64,000 nt of DNA from Lucinisca nassula. Lineage: Eukaryota > Mollusca > Bivalvia > Lucinida > Lucinidae. The stretch is from positions 198,727,644 to 198,791,643 of the forward strand of contig OY757011.1 in assembly GCA_963580285.1 (NCBI GenBank). Reading direction: 5' to 3'. The notes beneath the pieces are model-generated. The model worked only from the letters and a program-made list of their open reading frames with translations, was not told where the DNA came from and did no database searches. The first letter of the stretch is position 1. The number at the start of each line of letters is the position of its first letter. This document shows, piece by piece, positions 22,866 through 32,746 of this stretch. The position numbers and the translations under genes are program-made.

Positions 22866-25790
22866 TTCTTTCCTCTAAGAGGAGATCCCTGTTCCCAAGG
22901 ACCAAATTCTTTCTTTTAAGAGTAGATCCCCAGGAGCACATTCTTTCCTTTCAGAATAGATCCCTAAGGAGCAAATTGAAAGGAGCAAATTCTTTCTTTT
23001 AAGAGTAGATCCATAAGGAGCAAATTCTTTCCTTTAAGATAAGATACCTAAGGAGCATATTCTTTCCTTTAAGAGTAGATGCCAAGGAGCAAATTCTTTC
23101 CTTTAAGAGTAGATCCCTTAGGAGCAGAGTCTTTCCTTTAAGAGTAGATCCTAAGGGGCAAATTCTTTAATTTTAAGAGTAGAACCCTAAGGAGCAAATT
23201 ATTTCCATTAAGAGAAGATCCTAAGGAGCAAATTATTTCATTTAAGAGTAGATGCCTTAGGAGCAATTTTTTGCTTTAAAGGCATTTATTCTTGATTATT
23301 GAGGACCATCATTTCATTACATAATATTCTGTAGCCCTAAGTGCTGACTATAGAGAAGTCCTCTGTCTGCAACAGGTAAGGGGCCTTCTTGGGGAAAATC
23401 AATAATTCACTAACCGTTAACTACAGTGCACCTTATTGATTTTCCCTTTTAGTGCCTCAGTCAGGGGAGTCAACAGGAGCTACTTATCCCCCTATTCAAG
23501 ACTGCCTTTGATCTGCGATAGACAGTATATCACAAGGGGCAATAAAACAATTATGAACACACGGTGTGTCCTACTGTCTAAGAATAAATGGCTTTAAGAG
23601 TAGATCCTAAGGGGCAAACTGTTTCCTTTAAAAATAGATGCCTTAGAAGCAAATTCTTTCCTTAATTAGTAGATCCCTAAGGAGCAAATTCTTTCCTTTA
23701 ACAGTAGATCTTAAGGAGAAAATTGTGTCGTTTAAGAGTAGATCCTAAGAGTAGATGCCTAAGGAGCAAATTCTTTCTTTTAAGAGTAGATCCCAAGGAG
23801 CAAATTCAAGATTAGATCCCTAAGGAACATTTTTTTTTCCTTTAAGAGTCGATCCTAAAGAGCAAATTCTTTCCTTTAAGATTAGATCCCTAAGGAGCAA
23901 ATTCTTTCCTTTAGGAGTAGATCCCTAAGGAGCAAATTCTTAATTTAAGAGTAGATGTCTAAGGGGAAATCTCTTTCCTCTAAGAGTAGATCCTTCTTCT
24001 CTAAGGAGAAAATTCTTTTGTTTAAGAGTAGCTCACCAAGGCGCAACTTCTTTTCTTTAAGAGTAGATCCCTAAGGAGCAAATTCTTTCCTTTAAGAGTA
24101 GATCCTAATGAGCAAATTCTTTTCTTTAAGAGTAGACCAATAAGGTGCAAATACTTTCCTTTAAGAGTAGATCCCTAAGGAGCAAATTCTTTCCTTTAAG
24201 AGTAGATCCTAATGAGCAAACTCTTTTCTTTAAGAGTAGACCCATAAGGTGCAAATTCTTTCCTTTAAGAGTAGATCTCAAGGAGAAAATTCTTTCATTT
24301 AAGAGTAGATACCTAAAGAGCAAATTCTTTCCTTTAATAGTAGATCCATAAGGGACAAATTCATTCCTTTAAGAGTAGATCCTAAGGAGCCAATTCTTTC
24401 CTTTAAGAGTAGATCCCTAAGGAGCAAATTCTTTCCTTTAAGAGTAGATACCAAGGAGCAAATTCTTTTATTTAAGAGTAGATCCCCGAGGAGCAAATTT
24501 TTCCTTTAAGAGTAGATCCCGAAGGAGCAAATTCTTTCCTTTAAGAGTAGATCCCAAGGAGCAAATTCTTTCGTTTAAGAGTAGATCCCTAAGGAGCACA
24601 TTCTTTCCTTTAATTGGAGATCCCAAAAGAGAAATTCTTTCCTTTAAGAGTAGATCCCTAAGGAGCAAATTTATTCCTTTAAAAGGAGATCCATGAGAAG
24701 CAAATTCTTTCCTTTAAGAGTAGATCCCCCCTAAGGAGCAATTTTTCTCCTCTAAGGGAACATCCCTGTTCCCGAAGGACCAATTTCTTTCCTTTAAGAG
24801 TTTATCGCAAGGAGCAAATTGTTTTATTTAAGATTGGATCCCTAAGGAGCAAATTTTTCCTTTAAGACGGGATCCTAAAGAGCAAATTCTTTCCTTTTAG
24901 ATTAGAGCCCTAAGTAGCATATTCTTTCCTTTAGGAGTAGATCCCTAAGGAGCAAATTCTTTATTTAAGAGTAGATGCTTAAGGAGAAATCTCTTTCCTC
25001 TAAGAGTAGATCCTTGTTCCCTAAGGAGCAAAGTCTTTTGTTTAAGAGTAGATCCCGAGGAGCAAGTTCTTTTCTTTAAGAGTAGATCCCTAAGGAGAAA
25101 ATTCTTTTGTTTAAGAGTAGATCCCAAGTAGCAAATTCTTTTCTTTAAGAGGAGATCCCTAAGGAGCAAATTCTTTCCTTTAAGAGTAGATCCTAATGAG
25201 CAAATTCTTTCCTTTAAGAGTAGATCCATAAGGGGCAATGTTTTTCCTTTAAGAGTAGATCTCAAGGAGCAATTTCTTTCATTTAAGAGATGATACCTAA
25301 AGAGCAAATTCTTTCCTTTAAGAGTAGATCCATAAGGGGCAAATTCTTTCCTTTAAGAGTAGATCCCAAGGAGCAAATTCTTTCATATAAGAGTCGATAC
25401 CTAAAGAGCCAATTCTTTCCTTTAAGAGTAGATCCCTAAGGAGCATTTTTTTCCTTTAAGAGTAGATCCCTAAGGAGCAAATTTTTCCTCTAAGAGTAGA
25501 TCCCTAAGGAGCAAATTCTTTCCTTTAAGAGTAGATCCCAAGGAGCAATTTCTTTCATTTAAGAGTAGATCCCTAAGGAGCAAATTCTTTCCTTTAATAG
25601 TAGATCCCTAAGGAGCAAATTCTTTTCTTTCCTTTAAGAGTAGGTCACCAAGGAGCAAAGTCTTTCCTTTAAAAGTAGATCCCTAAGGAGTAAATTCTTT
25701 CCTCTAAGGGTAGATACCTGTTCCCTAAAGACCGAATTCTTTCCTTTAAGAGTAGATCGCAAGGAGCAAATTCTTTCCTTTAAATACCTC
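22866..25790 (-). repeat. 35-bp satellite, inverted block
   Basis: The same unit in opposite orientation (AAGGAGCAAATTCTTTCCTT then TAAGAGTAGATCCCT), about 70-75 units, broken by a TTAA-type MITE at 23276-23597. A composite CCTGTTCCC variant unit recurs at about 22890, 24770 and 25725, hinting at higher-order duplication. Confidence 0.95.
23276..23597. mobile_element. Family E MITE inside the satellite
   Basis: TTAA flanks both ends. The inverted ends are AAGGCATTTATTCTTGA and (reverse complement) a match to AAGAATAAATGGCTT. The interior is a second inverted repeat around GGGGAAAATCAATAAT. A sister copy is at 32747-33040. TTAA targets suggest piggyBac-type mobilisation (inference). Confidence 0.85.
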
Positions 25791-26255
25791 GGTAAGTAGT
25801 AAATGCATATTTTGGTACTCGCACATAAACTATTGTACGCTCTTTAAACATAAATTTGTTGCATTTTATTGCCCTTTTCGTTAAAGCCATGATAAGGATT
25901 ATTTACTGTTGCACGTATGTGAAACCGTGCAAAATAGTCTGAACTAAACATCAACACGTTAACAGATCTGTAAATGAACCTGAACCAGTATCCTGCTGAA
26001 TAAATGATTTAGCCTCTCCCAGTTTTGACTATCCACCAATCAAATTACTATGATCAGTTCACACAATGTATGACAGTGTAGATCCTGATCAGATCTGATA
26101 TGGATCTTCACTGTTTGCAAAGGAATGGGTTGCCCTCTCCAGAGTTATAAGGGTTAAAATTCTACTTCATTATTTAATTATCTTTGTTATTTATGCTCCA
26201 AAACATGTATTATGGCTACGCGTTACAACTATTCTAACAATTAACAATAATTTAA
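25791..26255. other. Non-coding; family F half-arm
   Basis: No gene seen. Positions 26086-26122 hold a degraded family F segment (GTAGATCCTGATCAG ... CACTGTTTGC). Confidence 0.35.
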
Positions 26256-26395
26256 TACGAAAACACGACTATTGATATATTATATTAAAACTTCTACAAC
26301 TGAAAAAAATGACATAATTATATAAACGATCTGACATTTTTCAGATTTCTGGTCAAAACATAGTGAGCTGACTCGTTAGAACCGCCTTGAACGGT
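26256..26395 (+). mobile_element. Family A MITE, truncated in core
   Basis: From TACGAAAACACGACTAT to GACTCGTTAGAACCGCCT, where it ends abruptly, like the copy at 3352-3505. Confidence 0.65.
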
Positions 26396-26529
26396 CAACC
26401 TGAGTTCCATTAATTTATTTCATTCTTCTGGTTAAAGTAAATGTAAATGTTTATCTTTTCACTCTGAGTTGTGATATTCCAATGTCTCTACACTCTTCTT
26501 CACTACCAATGTAAATAATATCATCATTT

Positions 26530-26890
26530 ACATGTGACATGTTATAATCATTTCCATGTGCCATTTTATAATCATTTCCATGCGCCATGCTATCATCATT
26601 TCCATATGCCATGTCATCATCTCGATCAGACTTTCACCATTTTTATCGTCGTCGCCCATTGTGTTACCACTAGCATACCCATTTAAAGAATCATTGTTTT
26701 CACCTTATAATACTTCAGTGTCAATGTCACACATATCATCAAAACTAGTATCATCCGCGGCAGATAAACAAACTTGTGTGTTCATTAATTTATTTGGCTT
26801 CAACGTAGCGTCACGTTCAGTGAGTAAATCAAGGATAGTATCGTCTTCACTTACATCCTCAAATTCGCTTATCTCCACGTGGGTGTGAGA
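26530..26890 (-). pseudogene. Unrecognised coding-like fragment
   Basis: On the minus strand, 26890-26703 encodes an acidic stretch including EISEFEDVSEDDTILDLLTE and DDTSFDDMCDIDTEVL before a stop. The same frame continues with four 24-nt repeats encoding WHMEMII/WRMEMII units (about 26535-26610). The acidic composition recalls the N-terminus of some transposases, but I cannot place it. No start or splice sites are evident. Confidence 0.35.
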
Positions 26891-27030
26891 CGCCAAGTTC
26901 TGCAACGGAAGGTCAGATGGTTTTTCTCCGGGTACTCCGGTTTTTGCCCACCTCTGATTAACGATCGGCTCGATATGAGTGAAATAATCTTGAAAGGGCC
27001 GTAAAACCCAAACCAAAAAAAAAAAAAAAA
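26890..27030 (+). mobile_element. SINE-2, 3' part with poly-A
   Basis: Matches the tail of 56682-56905 (GTTCTGCAACGGAAGGTCAG onward) and ends in an A-run at 27014-27030. The tRNA-like head is missing. Confidence 0.75.
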
Positions 27031-27470
27031 ATCTCCACGTGGAGCTCTCAGCACAGCTTCTCTGGCATCCTCCTGATTATAGCCATGTAACCCCCCCAAG
27101 TTGACCACGCCCAATGGCTCATTTGCTCCCATAGACTTATAATCAATTCAAAAACCTTCTCCGAAACCACAGGGACCAGAGCTTAGATACATAGTATGCA
27201 GCAACGCCAAGTGGGCACCTAATGTTGCTAATCATTCCCCTGTGATCCATGTTGGCCACGCCCCAAGGCTCATTGCCTCCAAATATAATTAGAATTGGAA
27301 AAAAAAATTCAAAAATCTTCTCTGAAACGGTACTGCCCAGAGTTTAGATACCTAGTATAAAGAAAAGTCAAGTGGTCTCCTATATAAACCCTGCCAATCA
27401 TGCCCCTGTATTCCAAGTTAGCCACGCCCAAGGGTTCAACTGGTGTACAGCTTTTTTGACAACCCTGGAT
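27031..27470. repeat. Degenerate about 170-bp tandem unit, two copies
   Basis: Blocks such as GTTGACCACGCCCA...GGCTCAT and AAAAACCTTCTCCGAAACC recur near 27100, 27260 and 27420. These resemble family J core units. Confidence 0.5.
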
Positions 27471-27599
27471 CTAGAAGATATTTATATCAATCAGGTAAAC
27501 AAACATGTCTGCCATTCTTCACAGTTACTTTTATTTTCTAAACATCACTAGTGATTATTGGTATACATGTGTGCGATACAGAGCCATTTGGCCTTCTTG

Positions 27600-27805
27600 T
27601 TTTGTTTATTATTATTATTATTATTTGGTTTTGGTTTTACGGCCCTTTCAATATTATTTCACTGGGAACCCATAGAAAATCGACCTGACCATCCGATGCA
27701 AAACTTGACGTCTCATATGTGACCTGAGCCAGGCTCAAACTACAAGCGTGAGAGACCTAATGATTAAGAGTCAGCGCTTTTATCCACTAGACTACGGAGG
27801 TCGTG
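27600..27805 (-). mobile_element. SINE-2, reversed, TTA tail
   Basis: The reverse complement gives a tRNA-like head (CCTCCGTAGTCTAGTGGATA) at 27805-27740 and a GGCCGTAAAACC tail. It ends in a (TTA)n tract at 27606-27625 instead of poly-A. Confidence 0.7.
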
Positions 27806-27946
27806 CCTTGCTTGTAATGATAAAAACGCTTTCTTTACTTCAGATGATCAAAAAAAAGGGTGTAAACTTACAAAAATGTTTGTGACGTTTTAATATATCT
27901 TTTAGATAGCATTTGCATTATATTTAGCACTGAGTTACACAAACAT

Positions 27947-28200
27947 AATTCCGTCGGGTACTTATTGCGCTCCACTTGTAGGTGATTCGTTTTTATTTTG
28001 CTATGAAAGACATTTCATGATGTCTCTTTCTGACGATACTCAAGCCGATGTCATTGAAAAATTTAACTCAACGTCTAGATATTTGGACGACCTTCTGAAT
28101 ATTGACAATCCTTTTTTTTTGAAGGAATGATTAGTCTAATTTATCCTGACAATTTACAGTTAAATAAGTCTAATACTTCTGATACCGAGGCTCCGTTTCT
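27947..28200 (+). pseudogene. Reverse transcriptase fragment (YLDD box)
   Basis: Reads IPSGTYCAPLVGDSFLFCYE, then MMSLSDDTQADVIEKFNST and SRYLDDLLNIDNPFF, then after a frameshift in a T-run near 28118 EGMISLIYPDNLQLNKSN and TSDTEAPFLDIEDLT. The RYLDDLL box is an RT catalytic motif. I recall close relatives as repetitive RT proteins in invertebrate genomes but cannot assign the class. Truncated at both ends; the right end abuts foldback G. Confidence 0.7.
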
Positions 28201-28210
28201 AGATATAGAG

Positions 28211-28305
28211 GATCTTACACGAGTGTTCATTTCATATGAAATTTATGAAACTCACCGATGGTGAGTTTCATAAATTTCCTATGAAATGACCACTCGTGTA
28301 AGATC
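28211..28305. repeat. Foldback family G, near perfect
   Basis: Arms of about 44 bp begin GATCTTACACGAGTG and end CACTCGTGTAAGATC around a GATG loop. It sits directly after the RT fragment. Confidence 0.85.
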
Positions 28306-28369
28306 GTTGTTTTGTTTTAGGTTATCCACAAAATATGAGCGTCGCTATATGATAACGGTGTGTAATCTC

Positions 28370-29175
28370 AATCATCACACCAACAAGTCAGTGGAATGAG
28401 CAACCTCCCCAATAGAGAAAACTTGCGTGTACGGGGTATACATATTTTTTTCTGCAGAAAGACATAGGTTGTGGGTACTTTGTATTTGTTTGTTTGTTTG
28501 ATTTGAATTTTAACGTCCCCGTCAACATTTTAAAGGTCATTTTGGAGACGTTGCTTCCAATTTTGTGGGACTTTTACCCGACATTGAGATGAAATGATGT
28601 CTCAAGCCCTGTCGCCCAATGAAACCAATAGGGTTTATTAGCATGGACGGTCCGCCTTGCACCGCGGTTCCTGGACAGGCTTAGATCCTCTTAGTGGTTT
28701 ACCAGTACTAGTGTGCGGGCCGGATTCGGCTCTGCGTTAGTTTTTGTTTGATTTGAGGTTTAACGTCCCCGTCAACACTATAAAGGTCATTTTGGAGACG
28801 TTGCTTCCAATTTTGTGGGACTTTAACCCGACACTGAGATGACATCTCAAGCCCTGTCGCCCAATAAAACTAATAGGGTTTATAAGCACCGCTTGGCCTT
28901 GGTGGCTTAGATCCTCTAAGCGGTTTACCAGTACTCGTGTGCGGGTCGGTTTCAGCTCTGCGTGGAAGCATCATGCAGCCCATATATTTCTTCAAGCCCA
29001 GATAGGCGGGGGCCAGGGTACTCGTTAGAACCGACTCAATGAGTTCGTTCTAACGAGCACCATCAACCTTGGTTAAAGGTATAAATAAGAAAAATATCAC
29101 GGATTTTCATCAGAAAAGTAGCCATTTTTGGCTCTGAAATCATGCACCTTGTCGCACGGGTGTGTTGTCTTAACC
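28370..29175. mobile_element. Family A MITE split by two family B repeats
   Basis: The left part (28370-28480) ends GACATAGGTTGTGGGTACT. The right part starts GGGTACTCGTTAGAACCG at about 29016 and ends GTCGCACGGGTGTGTTGTC. GGGTACT is repeated on both sides of the insert, a likely target duplication. Confidence 0.75.
28490..29013 (+). repeat. Two head-to-tail family B repeats
   Basis: The first (28490-28738) loses its tail at GGCTCTGCGT. The second (28741-29013) restarts at TTTGATTTGAGGTTTAACGT and has the full tail (AGATAGGCGGGGGC). Confidence 0.8.
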
Positions 29176-29290
29176 CATATATGACAATGGAATCTTCCAT
29201 CTTATAAATTTGGAGTTGTCCATTTTCAATTATAGGGGTGTCAGATTTGTTTTGTTTAATGTAAGTTGTACAAAAATGTATATTCTTTGA

Positions 29291-29357
29291 GCAAACAGTG
29301 AAGACCCAGATCAGACGCCGCATTCTGCGGCGTCTGATCTGGGTCTACACTGTTTGC
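29291..29357. repeat. Foldback family F hairpin
   Basis: Two 32-bp arms with one mismatch and a 3-nt loop. The left arm starts GCAAACAGTGAAGACCCAGA and the right arm ends CTGGGTCTACACTGTTTGC. It lies about 60 bp before the splice acceptor of the first coding exon. Confidence 0.9.
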
Positions 29358-29418
29358 CAACGTCCCAAAAAAGGGCCACTAGGCATATATGGATTAATGA
29401 TGACCTGTTTTCTTTCAG

Positions 29419-30057
29419 GTTGTTGTTATAATTTAAGATAAGATGGTCGACGTCGTACATATATTCCATTTACCGGATGGGAAGGAATGGGCCGAGTATC
29501 TTCAGGACAAATTTATGTCCGACGAATACGATATTCATTCTGTTCTCAAAGACTACAGAATAATAACAAGAGAAAACGCATGCGAGTTACATGCGAAGAT
29601 GAACATATTGCTTATAACTCCTGAGCTCATTGAAGATTGTGATTTGGATTTGTGGAATGAGTTTGGCGGTGCTACTTCTGTTGCCGTACTGGCAGGAGTT
29701 GACAATGAAGATTGGGCGACAGCGAAGGCAGTACTTAATCTCGAATCAGAATTAGACTGGTTTATTTATGAGCTTGAAGCAAATGAAGGTTCAGTCAGAG
29801 ACCTTATCGTGTTTATTGTCAGTTTGTATGAAAGCATTGGAAGGCAATCGCCCAGGCACTCTTTTTCTGGAGCCGAAAGTAACCCATCCGGAACAGATGA
29901 TGAACCTCAAAAGAATAATTTTGAAACGGAACGCAGCCATCAAGGAAGTGGGCAAGTTCAAGACCGAAACCAAGGAAGATCCGTATCGGGTGGGAGCTTC
30001 TACGACCCGCTGCCAGCTACAAGGCCACTTCACACCGTCACACATGTATTTAGAAAG
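29419..30057 (+). CDS. PIK3AP1-like: Exon with start codon: TIR-like domain of BCAP/Dof-type adaptor
   Basis: The acceptor TTTTCTTTCAG ends at 29418; 24 nt of 5' UTR precede ATG at 29443. The exon codes 205 residues and ends at AAG before donor GTATGA (phase 0). Residues 1-135 resemble the BCAP/BANK1 TIR domain: VHIFHLPDGKEWAEYLQDKF at the start, then a hydrophobic strand MNILLITPELIE and DLIVFIVSLYESI near the end. A polar, Q/S/G-rich linker (about 140-190) leads to the first DBB strand (RPLHTVTHVF). TIR domains here act as protein-docking modules; no catalytic claim is made. An upstream exon carrying the promoter is required but was not found. Confidence 0.88.
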
Positions 30058-30179
30058 GTATGAATGAAAAACATAGCTTCTTCATATTTGCATAACAATT
30101 ATATATGCCTCGTCTCGAGTTAACCTTTCACCAGGTACATGCAGAACACAAACTAGCCCCATTCAACTTTGGGTACATA

Positions 30180-30390
30180 ACATCACGATAAAAAGTGCGA
30201 GCGTTGAACAGCCCTTTAAACCCCACTTTATATAGAGAAAACTGGGGTTTGCGGGAGTATACAATATTTTTCTTTTCTTCTTTCTATTCCAAGACATATG
30301 TTGTGGGTGCTCGTTAGAACCGCCTCAACGAGGCGGTTCTAACGAGCACCCAAAACCTATGTTTGTAGTATAAATAAGACCATAAGAGCA
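30180..30390. mobile_element. Family A MITE in intron 1
   Basis: Has the ACCCCACTTTATATAGAG and GAAAACTGGGGTTTGCGGG outer segment and a perfect core near 30310-30352. The outer left end is blurred. Confidence 0.75.
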
Positions 30391-30939
30391 AAAACTGTTT
30401 TGAAGGTTTGGAAGAATGCAATAAACTACGGATGTGTTTTGGTAATGAACTAGAGATTGTGTACTAGATAAGCAGCAAACAGAATGGTGCTGATCATCCT
30501 GCTTGGATACGGATGCTGATCTGTACCTTTTTTGTTCGCATGCTACAAAGAAACAGATACAAAACACATGTTGGCTTGTGTTGTGGCTCCTATGACTGAT
30601 GCATGAAATTCCCGCCTTCATAGCTACCTAACAAGGATAATTAAGAGATAATTGACCTCATTCCTTGTTAGAAACATGTGATGTATCGACTTGTTGGAAT
30701 CACCTTCTTCAGGCAATTCTAACAAGTACACTCAGCATATCGACCCCACGAGCCCCTGTTTGCGGCTCGTTACTATGTATTCCTTCTTATCTGGAGCTGT
30801 CCAAGGCTATAAAAATGATCCGCATTTTTCGTGTTGTTTTGTTCTATTGTTGTTGTTTCATATACCATGTAACGTACTTCAATATTAAATGTCTCTAAAA
30901 TTTGCATTTTTTCTGATAAAAGCATTACCTTTTCTTCTT
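30391..30939. other. Intron 1, mostly unannotated
   Basis: A decayed half-core (GAATCACCTTCTTCAGGCAA) lies near 30699. Small frames on both strands lack support. Confidence 0.35.
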
Positions 30940-31035
30940 TCCGCTTCAAACATAGGTTGTGAGTGGTCATTAGAACCGCCAAATTGAGTTGATTCTACTG
31001 ACTACACACAGACTAGGTTTTGAGCAAATATAAGG
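30940..31035. mobile_element. Family A core remnant
   Basis: Reads CATAGGTTGTGAGTGGTCAT then AGAACCGCC and a degraded closing arm, followed by GAGCAAATATAAGG. Confidence 0.5.
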
Positions 31036-31324
31036 CATATGATGTATGTCCACTTTCCCTATAGAGGGTACTCATTCCATGGATTTGCTCATCACTGTGA
31101 CGTGAACAAGTCCATAAAATGAAAATCCTTTAAACCCCACTTTATATAGAGAAAACTGTGGTTTACGGGGCTATACATTATTTTCTTGCACACCAGACAA
31201 GGAAATCCCTGATTTTACCCTGGGATAGAAATTTATGTTCTGACCCTGGTGTTCCGACCCCAAATCGAATATAATCGCGTGTTTGATAAATGCACTGGTT
31301 GATTACAACCTCATGCACGGCGTC

Positions 31325-31430
31325 GTCATGCGTGACGTCACTAAACATTCCTGTTGTGTCATCACAAAATGGCGGACGTCGGTAACCGAAGTGACAGCAG
31401 CATTAAAAATTCGCAGTAGACATGGAAGGT
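31325..31430 (+). promoter_or_regulatory. CRE- and YY1-like cluster in intron 1
   Basis: GTGACGTCAC (CRE-like) at about 31332 is followed 35 bp later by AAAATGGCGGAC (YY1-like) and a 16-codon frame MADVGNRSDSSIKNSQ. This looks like a gene start carried on the inserted segment, but no continuing exon is visible. Could be a captured or repeat-borne promoter, or chance. Confidence 0.25.
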
Positions 31431-31450
31431 ATGCAAGAAAAAGAATCCAA

Positions 31451-31578
31451 TATGTGTGTGAGGGGTGGATAGAAAAATCCGTCCCTCGGGATCACTGTCC
31501 GGCATCACTCGGCAAGCCTCGTGATGCCGGACAGTCATCCTCGGGACGGATTTTTTCCATCCACCCCTCACACCCATA
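31451..31578. repeat. Large near-perfect snapback in intron 1
   Basis: Arms of about 55 bp: GTGTGAGGGGTGGATAGAAA onward pairs with the segment ending TCCACCCCTCACAC. The loop is about CTCGGCAAGCCTC. Both strands therefore have similar false frames. Confidence 0.9.
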
Positions 31579-31832
31579 TAAGATTCTTATATTCCTTACT
31601 TCTGCTCCATTACATAGGTTGTGGGTATGCGATAGAACCGCCTCATTTTAGAACTGCCTCAATGAGGCGGTTCTAACAAGCACCCACAACCTATGTTTGC
31701 AGTAAAAATAAGAAAAATATCACGGCCTTTCCTCAGAAAAGTATGCATTTTGTAAGAAAAATGCACTATATCGCACGGGTGTTTTGTCGTAATTTGGCGT
31801 AGTTTTCAGCATGAAATATATCTAAGGGATCT

Positions 31833-31915
31833 TACACTCATGGTTATTTCTTACGAAATTTATCACACAAGCTCTGGCGAGTTCTATAAATTTCATGTAT
31901 AATTACCACTAAGAA
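31833..31915. repeat. Foldback family G, degraded
   Basis: GATCTTACACTCATGGTTAT pairs loosely with the segment ending TAATTACCACTAAGAATG. Confidence 0.55.
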
Positions 31916-32599
31916 TGAAACATATTTATTGTTTTAAACAATAAATGGAAAGTATAAATAATAAAATTTACAATCAAAGCACTGATGGCTCGAGTGTTTC
32001 TGAGTGTTGGCTGAAAAGAAAGGCTCCGAACTTAGTATACTCACTGTTTGGTTTAACCCGTAAATTCCAGTATTTTGAAGCAAACGGTTTAGAACCCGAA
32101 CAGACGCCGCATGGATCTAATACACTGTTTTTCGATCGACTTTTAAAAGAATTTCAGTAGAAATAATAGTTCACGGACAGTTTCATGCTGTTACCCGCCA
32201 GTGCCCATGTGTTGCACATGTACACATGTAACCTGATATGATGTTATCACACTAAACGACATCAATGTTAAATAATAAAGCATAGAAAAGGTCCTCCAGG
32301 AAAGGCCACTATCAAAGAATGTAACCATCTCAAGTCAACTAAAAAATAATTTGCATGGAGGCATGCACAAAAACAGACGAAACATGAACCAAAGGCCAAG
32401 TATGACCGACTCAGTATATGAAGATAGATAGACAGCCAATTAACAAATGAGACACTGGAAAAGAACGACCGCCTTTGGGCGGTTATTGACCGCCTTTGGG
32501 CGGTTATTACTAAACCTACTGGTGGTGGGGGAGAGGCCTCAACTCCGGAGTTAATGAAATTTCAGCCCTCGTCCTCAGTTTCAGTGTTTATTTTTTCAG
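31916..32599. other. Intron 1, 3' part
   Basis: No gene supported. Two tandem small hairpins GACCGCCTTTGGGCGGTTAT lie at 32467-32508, about 100 bp before exon 2. Confidence 0.35.
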
Positions 32600-32732
32600 G
32601 ATGACTACGTATATCTCGTATTAGAAGGCATTAACAATGGAATTGTTAAGATAAAGTTCCAAGAGTCAGGACACGAGGTCACGGCTGCCTGTGTTTCAGA
32701 AAAGGCGACATTGTTTTCTTTCCAGCATACTC
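32600..32732 (+). CDS. PIK3AP1-like: Exon 2: first half of DBB domain
   Basis: Acceptor TATTTTTTCAG, donor GTAAGT (CATACTC/GTAAGT). The 133 nt enter in phase 0 and leave in phase 1. They encode beta-strand-like sequence DDYVYLVLEGINNGIVKIKF, then SEKATLFSFQHT. This corresponds to the Ig-like (TIG-like) strands at the start of the DBB domain in BCAP, BANK1 and Dof, a region used for dimerisation and adaptor function. The donor is followed after 14 bp by a TTAA-flanked MITE. Confidence 0.85.
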
Positions 32733-32746
32733 GTAAGTAGCAGTTC

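Larger units (their letters stand above)
31085..31790. mobile_element. Family A MITE with an internal insertion
   Basis: The left part (31085-31190) has CGTGAACAAGTCCATAAAAT and AACTGTGGTTTACGGGG. The right part resumes at about 31590 with CTTCTGCTCCATTACATAGG, a core, and GTCGCACGGGTGTTTTGTCG. About 400 bp, including the snapback at 31451-31578, separate the halves. Confidence 0.7.

Noticed and set aside
24945..25307. 120-codon open frame with LLLRDLLLKERICSLGSTL repeats
   Set aside because: It is the 35-bp satellite read in a stop-free frame (3 units = 105 bp = 35 residues). Similar frames occur on both strands throughout the array.
20735..25790. CRISPR-like array
   Set aside because: Units are contiguous without unique spacers, variable in sequence, and in a eukaryotic context.
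31283..31651. 122-codon open frame in intron 1
   Set aside because: Runs through the snapback repeat, and both strands are open there because of the palindrome.
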